Shown: in pieces, positions 18,463-25,059 of the stretch
Layout: every line of letters starts with the position of its first letter
Numbering within the stretch: the stretch's first letter is position 1
DNA from: a virus
IMG/VR virus record: IMGVR_UViG_3300006874_000018
Span: 1-50,025 of that record
DNA: 50,025 bases
Reading direction: 5' to 3' (one strand)
Made by a program: the position numbers and the translations under genes
The notes under the pieces: model-generated
Databases searched by the model: none
Seen by the model: the letters and a program-made list of their open reading frames with translations, nothing else
Told to the model about the DNA's origin: nothing

Positions 18463-18772
18463 TATATTATTGATATTATCATTTTTACTTTTAAGTAGTT
18501 GTGGTAGTGCTAGAATGAATAAACTTTTTGAAAATCCACAAGACTATTATTTTTTATCTGAAATTGAATTAGAGTGGGATGGTGAAAGACCCGTGAAAAG
18601 ATTTAAAAAAGAAATTAAAATTGATGAACCATTTGTAGATAGAGAGGGTCACATAATTATTTTAAGAAAAACAGAAAACGACTCTATTTTTGATTTAATA
18701 ATTAGAGTAGATAGGAATATTTATGACCCCCCATACTTTATGGATGAAGAGCATTTAAGAGACCGTTACTAA
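18446..18772 (+). CDS. Small lipoprotein
   Basis: From the ATG at 18446 the product has 108 residues and begins with a classic lipoprotein signal peptide: MKSVYNILLILSFLLLSSC, with lipobox LSSC and Cys19 as the lipidated residue. After Cys come GSARMNK, without the acidic motif used for surface export in several Bacteroidota, so the lipoprotein probably faces the periplasm. The mature 90 residues are charged and beta-like, with no known domain. An earlier TTG (18428) would put six extra residues before the signal peptide and is less likely. Its stop codon lies inside the following terminator hairpin. Possible roles are superinfection exclusion or part of lysis (outer-membrane spanin); neither is shown. 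Confidence 0.75.
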   Translation: MKSVYNILLILSFLLLSSCGSARMNKLFENPQDYYFLSEIELEWDGERPVKRFKKEIKIDEPFVDREGHIIILRKTENDSIFDLIIRVDRNIYDPPYFMDEEHLRDRY

Positions 18773-18785
18773 CGGTCTTTTTTTT
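18758..18785 (+). terminator. Rho-independent terminator ending the first structural block
   Basis: An AGACCGTT/AACGGTCT stem (8 perfect pairs, extended by a G-T and A-T pairs), a 3-base loop and a run of T to 18785. The lipoprotein stop TAA (18770-18772) forms part of the loop and stem. Confidence 0.9.
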
Positions 18786-18795
18786 ATGTAGTGAT

Positions 18796-18823
18796 TTGAC
18801 TTAACGTTTTTCGTTGTTATATT
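18796..18823 (+). promoter_or_regulatory. Candidate sigma70-like promoter for the gp32 gene
   Basis: TTGACT (18796-18801) and TATATT (18818-18823) are separated by 16 bases in the 98-base gap after the terminator. This arrangement suits a host-polymerase early or middle promoter. It would give a leader of about 40 bases. An imperfect inverted repeat, AACG-TTTTT-CGTT, lies in the spacer. Confidence 0.45.
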
Positions 18824-18870
18824 TTACTTGAGTAACAGATAAAATTTTAACGAATAAAAGAAAAACAAAA

Positions 18871-19734
18871 ATGGCAAATGCACTCGACGCAGTACTGGCA
18901 CAGTACGAAAAAAACACAGAGTCTCGCGGTAGCGGAGACGGTATGACACAAGAAGAACGTTTGAAGAAGTACTTCACCACGTATCTTCCTAAAGGGACAA
19001 AATCAGGACAGGCACGGGTTCGTATCCTCCCTACACCTGACGGTTCATCACCTTTCAAAGAAGTATGGTTCCACGAAGTCCAAGTTGACGGTAAGTGGGT
19101 TAAATTGTACGACCCAGGTAAAAACGATGGTGAGCGTTCACCTTTGACTGAGGTCTATGAAGAGTTGATGTCTACAGGTAAGGAGTCCGATAAGAAACTC
19201 GCAATGCAGTATCGTCCTCGTAAGTTCTACATTGTTAAGGTTGTTGACCGTGACAATGAAGAGGATGGTGTTAAGTTTTGGAGATTTAAGGACAACTACA
19301 AACAAGAAGGTATCCTTGACAAAATCATCCCTATTTGGAGAGCAAAAGGTGATATTACTGACGCTAACGAAGGTCGTGATTTGATTGTTGAGTTGTCTAA
19401 ATCTAAGACTAACTCAGGCATTGAGTACACGGTAGTTCAAACTATTATGTACGACGACCCGGCTCCTTTGAGTGACGACGCGGACCAAATGAAAGAATGG
19501 ATTGAAGATGAGATGACTTGGTCTGACGTATACGCACAACGTCCTGTTGAATACTTGGAGGCGGTTGCTCGTGGTGAGACACCTGTATGGGACTCTGAAC
19601 TTAAGAAGTTTGTATATGGTGATGGTGAAGACACCGAAACTATTGGAGGTACTACAACTAAAAAAGAGGTGGTTAAGGAAGAAGTGGAGGACCCACAAGC
19701 GGAAATGGAGGTTGACGAAGACCTTCCTTTCTAA
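18871..19734 (+). CDS. 32: Single-stranded DNA-binding protein (T4 gp32-like), Cys-free
   Basis: The 287-residue product follows the gp32 plan: a basic N-terminal arm, an OB-fold core and an acidic C-terminal tail. Core signatures include ARVRILPTPDGSSPFKEVWF and YRPRKFYIVKVVDRDNEEDG followed by KFWRFKDNY, as in marine T4-like gp32. The protein coats ssDNA in replication and recombination and recruits partners through its tail. It contains no Cys at all, so the zinc site of T4 gp32 (one His and three Cys) is absent. The tail ends EVDEDLPF, close to the DDDIPF tip of bacterial SSB. Codon use is distinct (CGT for Arg, GAC, AAG), in line with high expression. It is first in the DNA-metabolism island and has its own promoter candidate and terminator. 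Confidence 0.9.
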   Translation: MANALDAVLAQYEKNTESRGSGDGMTQEERLKKYFTTYLPKGTKSGQARVRILPTPDGSSPFKEVWFHEVQVDGKWVKLYDPGKNDGERSPLTEVYEELMSTGKESDKKLAMQYRPRKFYIVKVVDRDNEEDGVKFWRFKDNYKQEGILDKIIPIWRAKGDITDANEGRDLIVELSKSKTNSGIEYTVVQTIMYDDPAPLSDDADQMKEWIEDEMTWSDVYAQRPVEYLEAVARGETPVWDSELKKFVYGDGEDTETIGGTTTKKEVVKEEVEDPQAEMEVDEDLPF

Positions 19735-19748
19735 AAAACCAAAACAAC

Positions 19749-19780
19749 AGATGGGAGGGAGAAATCCCTTCCATCTTTTT
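19749..19780 (+). terminator. Rho-independent terminator after gp32 gene
   Basis: A 12-pair stem (AGATGGGAGGGA with TCCCTTCCATCT, one G-T pair), a GAAA tetraloop and five T. It begins 14 bases after the gp32 stop and would let gp32 be made at higher levels than uvsX. Confidence 0.92.
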
Positions 19781-19782
19781 CA

Positions 19783-19799
19783 TTACGAAAAGTTCGTAA
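19783..19799 (+). promoter_or_regulatory. Short palindrome upstream of uvsX, possible operator
   Basis: TTACGAA and TTCGTAA are perfect 7-base inverted repeats around AAG, located between the gp32 terminator and the uvsX start. It is too weak for a terminator. A protein-binding role is only a possibility. Confidence 0.3.
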
Positions 19800-19823
19800 C
19801 GAAAAACACGTAATACAAAAACT

Positions 19824-20831
19824 ATGGCAATTAAGAAAAAAGATTTTAGTTCAATAAAGAAGAAGTTCTCTTCTTCTGCGAAATTCAAACCCCAAAGATT
19901 TTATGACTTGGGTACTGAATTTTTGGATGCGGTTGGCGTGCCAGGTCCGGCTATGGGACATTTGAATATGTTCTTGGGTCACTCGGATACGGGTAAAACA
20001 ACTGCGTTGGTAAAGGCTGCGGTTGATGCACAAAAGAAGGGTATCCTTCCTGTGTTTATTATCACGGAGCAAAAATGGTCTTTTGACCACGCAAAACTTA
20101 TGGGTTTTGAGTGTGAAGAAGTGGTTGATGAAGAAACCGGCGAATTGGATTGGGACGGATTCTTCCTCTTTAATAACAACTTTGAGTATATAGAACAGAT
20201 TACTGACTATATTAATGAGTTGTTGGACGCTCAAGACAAAGGTGATTTGGAGTATGACTTGTTGTTCTTATGGGACTCTGTTGGTTCTGTACCTTGTAAG
20301 ATGACATATGACGGTAAGGGTGGTAAGCAACACAACGCTGCGGTTCTTGCTGACAAAATTGGTATGGGTATCAACCAACGAATTTCAGGTTCACGAAGGT
20401 CTGACTCTAAGTACGAGAACACTTTGGTTATTGTCAACCAACCGTGGGTGGAACTTCCTGACAATCCATTTGGTCAACCAAAAATTAAAGCAAAAGGTGG
20501 GGAAGCGATTTGGTTAAACTCATCTTTGGTCTTTTTGTTTGGAAACCAAAAGGGTGCGGGAACCACAAAGATTACTGCGGTAAAAGACAAGAGAAAAGTA
20601 AAGTTCGCAACTCGAACAAAAGTATCGGTTATGAAAAACCACATCAACGGACTTGGATATGAGGACGGTAGAATCCTTGTTACAGCTCACGGTTTCTTGG
20701 CAGGAAAAGACGCCGCAGAAGAAAAGAAGTCTATTGAACAATACAAGTCAGAACATTCTGAGTATTGGAAAGATATTATCGGTACGGGTAGTGACTTTAA
20801 GTTGGAAGAAGAAGAAAGTGTAACCATTTAA
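19824..20831 (+). CDS. uvsX: UvsX RecA-like recombinase
   Basis: The 335-residue product is a RecA/UvsX strand-exchange ATPase. The Walker A loop is GHSDTGKTT near residue 52. The Walker B strand is LLFLWDSVGS near residue 150. The L1/L2 region includes AVLADKIGMGINQRISGSRR, and VIVNQPW precedes a Gly-rich loop, IKAKGGEAIW. It forms filaments on gp32-covered ssDNA and drives recombination-dependent replication. An acidic end (KLEEEESVTI) resembles other UvsX tails. It starts at the first ATG after the gp32 terminator and is followed 10 bases later by the RNase H gene. Codon use is similar to gp32. Confidence 0.95.
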   Translation: MAIKKKDFSSIKKKFSSSAKFKPQRFYDLGTEFLDAVGVPGPAMGHLNMFLGHSDTGKTTALVKAAVDAQKKGILPVFIITEQKWSFDHAKLMGFECEEVVDEETGELDWDGFFLFNNNFEYIEQITDYINELLDAQDKGDLEYDLLFLWDSVGSVPCKMTYDGKGGKQHNAAVLADKIGMGINQRISGSRRSDSKYENTLVIVNQPWVELPDNPFGQPKIKAKGGEAIWLNSSLVFLFGNQKGAGTTKITAVKDKRKVKFATRTKVSVMKNHINGLGYEDGRILVTAHGFLAGKDAAEEKKSIEQYKSEHSEYWKDIIGTGSDFKLEEEESVTI

Positions 20832-20841
20832 GTTTTATGGT

Positions 20842-21855
20842 GTGACTAAGACCTTATTAGTAGACGGAAATAACCTTTTCAAGATTGGGTATCACGGTGT
20901 ACGGGAGTATTACCATAAAGGTAATCATATCGGTGGTATATACCACTTTATGAACACTCTTCGTAGATTTATTGATGAGCACAATTACGATAAGGTTATT
21001 GTCTTTTGGGATGGAGAAAATAACTCAGTACAGAGAAAACGTATTTTCCCTGAATATAAGGAAAATAGAAGGTACAACCGTTTGAATGATATCCAAAAAC
21101 AATCGTTTAATTGGCAGACGGATAGAGTTAAACAATACCTTGAGGAAATGTTCATTCGCCAAGTGGAGGTGGATAATAATGAATCAGATGATATGATTGC
21201 ATATTATTGTCAAATCTCTAATAATGAAACTAAAACTATTTTCTCTGCTGACAAGGACCTGACACAGCTCATATCTGAGTCTGTGCAGGTCTACTCCCCC
21301 TCTCAAAAACAAATGATTAAGTTCGGAGATAAGGTTAAGTTAAAAGACATCTCTATACCCCACCAAAACGTTAGTACCTTTAAGATTATATCTGGTGATA
21401 AGTCAGATAATATTGACGGTATCTACTATTTCGGTGAGAAGACATTTTCAAAACTTTTTCCTGAGATAGTTGACTCTGTAGTTTCTGTTGATGATATTTT
21501 ACAAAAAGGTGAAAAACTACACGAGAATGATAAAGACAACAGAGCATTACAAAACTTGTTATCGGGAAAGACAAAGAGAGGGGTATATGGAGAAGAGTTT
21601 TATGTTATTAACAAACAACTCGTGGACCTTTCACAACCTTTGTTAACAGAAGAAGCAAGGGAACTCGTTCAACTTTATTACGAAGAAGATATAGACCCTG
21701 AGGGAAGGGGATATCAAAATCTTATGAGGATGATGATGGACGATGGAATATTTAAGTATTTACCAAAAACAGATAACGCATGGGTGTATTTCTTGACACC
21801 TTTTATGAAACTCACAAGAAAAGAAAAACGAAGATTTAAAAAAACAAAAAACTAA
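20842..21855 (+). CDS. rnh: RNase H / 5'-3' exonuclease (T4 Rnh, FEN family), GTG start
   Basis: The 337-residue product has the acidic metal-binding motifs of the flap endonuclease family in order: TLLVDGNNLF, VIVFWDGENN followed by RKRIFPEYKENR, NESDDMIAYY, TIFSADKDLTQL and IISGDKSDNIDGI. It removes RNA primers from Okazaki fragments, as T4 Rnh does (305 residues). The start must be GTG at 20842, because a stop lies in frame at 20821-20823 and no ATG follows it before the conserved N-terminus. The nearby ATG at 20837 is in another frame and stops at once. A basic C-terminal tail (RKEKRRFKKTKN) may bind DNA. It is followed 17 bases later by the unknown 151-residue gene. Confidence 0.92.
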   Translation: MTKTLLVDGNNLFKIGYHGVREYYHKGNHIGGIYHFMNTLRRFIDEHNYDKVIVFWDGENNSVQRKRIFPEYKENRRYNRLNDIQKQSFNWQTDRVKQYLEEMFIRQVEVDNNESDDMIAYYCQISNNETKTIFSADKDLTQLISESVQVYSPSQKQMIKFGDKVKLKDISIPHQNVSTFKIISGDKSDNIDGIYYFGEKTFSKLFPEIVDSVVSVDDILQKGEKLHENDKDNRALQNLLSGKTKRGVYGEEFYVINKQLVDLSQPLLTEEARELVQLYYEEDIDPEGRGYQNLMRMMMDDGIFKYLPKTDNAWVYFLTPFMKLTRKEKRRFKKTKN

Positions 21856-21872
21856 TTAAAAACAAAAAAAAC

Positions 21873-22328
21873 ATGATTAAGGAAAAAAATGAAATCACAA
21901 AGATGGAGTTTTTGTTGACGTTGAACGACAACATCATCGTACAAAGATTTTACAATGTTAAAGGTTTTAACGAAGAGGTCAAAAACAGTATTGATTTACA
22001 TGAAACTGTTAGTGATATCTACGATAAGATTCATAAAGATTTGAAGAGTAAAACAGTATGGTACATGTTGGACAATCAGTTTCAAATCATGGCGGACCCA
22101 ATGATACTTGAAACATCCATGACTGATGATGATGAGATGTTTAATATCTACATTAAACACAACGATAAAATTATTTTTCATCGCGGATGGGATGGAAAAA
22201 TGTACCCACCAAAGGTCAGATATACCGTTGACGTACGCCCACACCTAAAGTCTGTCTTGAAGTCACTTACCGAGGTCTGCTCCACTGACAAATTGACATG
22301 CGAATACCAAGAATATAGCCTAACTTAA
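21873..22328 (+). CDS. Unknown 151-residue protein between rnh and gene 41
   Basis: The product contains MEFLLTLNDNIIVQRFYNVK near the N-terminus, then an acidic helical region and IYIKHNDKIIFHRGWDGKMY near the middle, ending with two Cys. It is rich in acidic and hydrophobic residues, with no membrane segment. Position between the FEN nuclease and replicative helicase suggests a replication accessory role, but I recognise no family, and it is not clearly gp59 (217 residues) or gp33. A second possible start is the internal ATG at 21903, immediately before EFLL. Expression is probably from the uvsX-rnh unit. Confidence 0.75.
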   Translation: MIKEKNEITKMEFLLTLNDNIIVQRFYNVKGFNEEVKNSIDLHETVSDIYDKIHKDLKSKTVWYMLDNQFQIMADPMILETSMTDDDEMFNIYIKHNDKIIFHRGWDGKMYPPKVRYTVDVRPHLKSVLKSLTEVCSTDKLTCEYQEYSLT

Positions 22329-22331
22329 GCA

Positions 22332-22339
22332 TATTTATT
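22332..22339 (+). promoter_or_regulatory. Variant octamer TATTTATT before gene 41
   Basis: This differs from TATTTATA by the last base and ends 29 bases before the helicase ATG, in the 40-base gap after the 151-residue gene. It is the weakest member of the set and precedes a replication rather than a virion gene. Confidence 0.25.
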
Positions 22340-22368
22340 TAAACAACCTTTTAATAATTTCAATCAAC

Positions 22369-23748
22369 ATGTCAAAAGAAAAAAATTTTGGATACCTCGG
22401 CAATACATTTCAGATTCAACTACTTAATAACATCGTTCTTTACAAGGACTTTGCTACTTCGATTGTTGATGTAATCGAGCCAAAATATTTTGACAACCAA
22501 TACTTCAAGTTGATTATGCAAATTATGAAGGAGTACTACCAAAAGTACGAACATACACCTTCATATAATACGTTAGAACAACTTGTGAAATCTGAAGTGT
22601 CATCACCTATGGCACAGAAGATGGTATTGGATATGATTGACCAAATCAAAGAAGCCCCCGCGGAGGGAGAATCGTTTGTTCAAGAAAAAGCGTTAAAGTT
22701 TTGTAAACAACAAGAATTACAAAAAGTTATGGGTAAAGCTCAAAAAATCATCGACAAAGGTGATTTTGAAAGCTATGACCACCTTGAAGAGATGGTTAGA
22801 GAGGCGTTACAAGTTGGTGAAGTTGATGCTGGTACAGCAGACGTTTTTGCTAATTTGGACGATGTTTTAGAAGAAGACTTTAGACACCCAATCCCTATGG
22901 GTATACCTGGTATCGATAACCTTTTAAAGGGCGGTATTGCTAAAGGTGAGTTGGGAGTTATCTTGGCACCAACAGGTGTAGGTAAATCTACATTCTTAAC
23001 AAAAATTTCTAATCACGCATTCAATCTTGGATATAACGTTCTTCAAATTTTCTTCGAGGACAACCCAAAGATTATCCAAAGAAAACATTTTACTCTTTGG
23101 ACAGAAATCGCTCCTGACTTATTGTCAATGCATAAAGATAAGGTACTCAAAAAAGTTCAAGAAATTAGGGAAAACGCTCCCAATAAATTGGTACTTAAAA
23201 AATTACCTTCTGACACATTGACAATGAATCAAATTAAGAACCAAATTCGTAAGATGATGGCTGAAGGAACTAAAGTCGATATGGTAGTTTTGGATTATAT
23301 CGATTGTGTTGTTCCTGACAAAAATTTGGGTGACGAATGGAAAAGTGAAGGTTCTGTTATGAGAGGTTTTGAAGCGATGTGTCACGAACTTAATTTGGTT
23401 GGATGGACCGCAACACAGGGTAATAGAAGTTCTATTTCTTCTGACGTTGTTACCACAGACCAGATGGGAGGTTCAATCAAAAAGGCTCAAGTCGGTCACG
23501 TAATTATATCGGTCGCCAAGTCACTACAACAGAAGGAGATGAACTTGGCTACCATTGCAATCACAAAGTCCCGTATTGGAAAGGATGGGGTCGTTTTTGA
23601 GAACTGTAAGTTTGATAACGAGATGCTTGTTATCGACACAGAACAAAGTGTGACATTCTTAGGATTGGAAGAACAAAAGGAAGAGAGGAATAGAGAAAGA
23701 ATTAAGGAGCTTCTTGACAAAAGAAAGCAAAAAGAAAATAAACAATAA
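22369..23748 (+). CDS. 41: Replicative DNA helicase (T4 gp41, DnaB-like)
   Basis: The 459-residue product has an N-terminal helical domain and a RecA-like C-terminal motor of the DnaB class. Walker A is ILAPTGVGKSTFL near residue 200. The segment NVLQIFFEDNPKIIQRKHF holds the catalytic Glu of motif H1a. Walker B is DMVVLDYIDCV, and GWTATQGNR carries the motif H3 Gln. It unwinds the fork as a hexamer on the lagging strand and would recruit primase. Length is close to T4 gp41 (475 residues). The gene is followed 14 bases later by nrdB, and the basic tail RIKELLDKRKQKENKQ is typical. Confidence 0.93.
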   Translation: MSKEKNFGYLGNTFQIQLLNNIVLYKDFATSIVDVIEPKYFDNQYFKLIMQIMKEYYQKYEHTPSYNTLEQLVKSEVSSPMAQKMVLDMIDQIKEAPAEGESFVQEKALKFCKQQELQKVMGKAQKIIDKGDFESYDHLEEMVREALQVGEVDAGTADVFANLDDVLEEDFRHPIPMGIPGIDNLLKGGIAKGELGVILAPTGVGKSTFLTKISNHAFNLGYNVLQIFFEDNPKIIQRKHFTLWTEIAPDLLSMHKDKVLKKVQEIRENAPNKLVLKKLPSDTLTMNQIKNQIRKMMAEGTKVDMVVLDYIDCVVPDKNLGDEWKSEGSVMRGFEAMCHELNLVGWTATQGNRSSISSDVVTTDQMGGSIKKAQVGHVIISVAKSLQQKEMNLATIAITKSRIGKDGVVFENCKFDNEMLVIDTEQSVTFLGLEEQKEERNRERIKELLDKRKQKENKQ

Positions 23749-23762
23749 AACTTGTTAGTATT

Positions 23763-25043
23763 ATGGAAAACTTAAACAATATGTTAGAGAAAGATATGCG
23801 TTATGTAATTAAGAGAAGTGGGAACAAGGTTCCATTTGAAACTGAAAAAATTGAAAAGGCGGTACTAAAGGCTATGGATAGTATTGATATGGTTGACAAT
23901 GAGATGGCAGAAAAAATTGCTAGAATATCAACTAAGGCTTTATTCAGAGGTTACAAAGATAGAGTACCTCACGTTGATGAGGTACATGATATGGTCGAAA
24001 ATAAACTAATGGATAATGGACTAAATGAGGTTGCTAAGGAATATATAGTCTACAGAGCAAAAAATAGACCAAACATCTTTTCTAAGAGAGTTAATTTAAA
24101 ACCATATGATTACCCAAGTCTAAACGACTATGTTGATGCTATACGTCATTCTTACTGGGTTCATACAGAGTTTAACTATACTTCAGACATACAAGACTTT
24201 AAAGTACATCTTAACGAAACTGAAAAGTCTGCAGTACAAAGAGCTATGTTGGCAATTTCTCAGATTGAAATTGCTGTAAAAACGTTTTGGGGTGATATCT
24301 ACAAAAGAATGCCAAAACCTGAAATTGGTAATGTTGGTGCTACTTTTGCCGAGTCTGAAGTTAGACATGCAGACGCTTACTCGCATTTGATTCAATTATT
24401 GGGACTTAATAAAGAATTTGAAAATTTGTTACAAGTACCTGCAATTCGTAGAAGAATTAAATACTTAGAAAAAGCGATAGTGAATTCTAAGGCGGTGGAA
24501 AATAAAGAATACTTTGAGTCAGTAATTTTATTCTCTATGTTTGTTGAGAATGTTTCGTTGTTCTCACAGTTCTTAGTTATTATGTCATTTAACAAACATA
24601 AAAATAAACTAAAGGGTATTAGTAACGCAGTAGAAGCCACATCAAAAGAAGAGAATATTCACGCTGAATTTGGGTTTGATTTAGTAAACTTAATTAAATC
24701 AGAAAATCCTGATTGGTGGACAGAAGATTTAATTGAAGATTTGATAGACGCGACTCTTGAAGCTTACGATGCCGAAGAAGAAATTGTTAATTGGATATTT
24801 GAAAATGGAGACTTAGACTTCTTAACTAAAAAACAAACTATGGAGTTTATAAAACACAGATTTAACGTATCATTAAATTCAATTGGTATTGATAGTATCT
24901 TTAAAGTTAATGAAACTTTATTGTCGACTACCGAATGGTTTGACGATGAAATCTTAACCACAAAACATACTGATTTCTTTAATAAAAGAAGTATTAACTA
25001 CAGTAAAAAATCAAAATCAATTACATCTAACGACTTATTTTAA
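23763..25043 (+). CDS. nrdB: Ribonucleotide reductase small subunit with N-terminal ATP-cone
   Basis: The 426-residue product starts with an ATP-cone (residues about 13-103; VIKRSGNKVPFETEKIEKAV, ending AKEYIVYRAKNRPN), then a diiron class I NrdB. Likely metal ligands are Glu169, Glu199, His202, Glu262, Glu297 and His300, from SEVRHADAY and KEENIHAEF. Tyr206, four residues after His202, is the radical-tyrosine candidate. The subunit generates the radical for dNTP synthesis. An ATP-cone on NrdB instead of NrdA is known from flavobacterial enzymes such as that of Leeuwenhoekiella blandensis, where dATP switches off activity through NrdB. The partner NrdA follows 16 bases later and lacks the cone, which fits. 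Ligand numbering is by motif spacing. Confidence 0.95.
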   Translation: MENLNNMLEKDMRYVIKRSGNKVPFETEKIEKAVLKAMDSIDMVDNEMAEKIARISTKALFRGYKDRVPHVDEVHDMVENKLMDNGLNEVAKEYIVYRAKNRPNIFSKRVNLKPYDYPSLNDYVDAIRHSYWVHTEFNYTSDIQDFKVHLNETEKSAVQRAMLAISQIEIAVKTFWGDIYKRMPKPEIGNVGATFAESEVRHADAYSHLIQLLGLNKEFENLLQVPAIRRRIKYLEKAIVNSKAVENKEYFESVILFSMFVENVSLFSQFLVIMSFNKHKNKLKGISNAVEATSKEENIHAEFGFDLVNLIKSENPDWWTEDLIEDLIDATLEAYDAEEEIVNWIFENGDLDFLTKKQTMEFIKHRFNVSLNSIGIDSIFKVNETLLSTTEWFDDEILTTKHTDFFNKRSINYSKKSKSITSNDLF

Positions 25044-25059
25044 TAATTAACTATATACA

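Noticed and set aside
19851-20234. Minus-strand frame of 127 codons opposite uvsX
   Set aside because: Fully covered by the uvsX gene, which has intact RecA motifs; no leader or homology signs.
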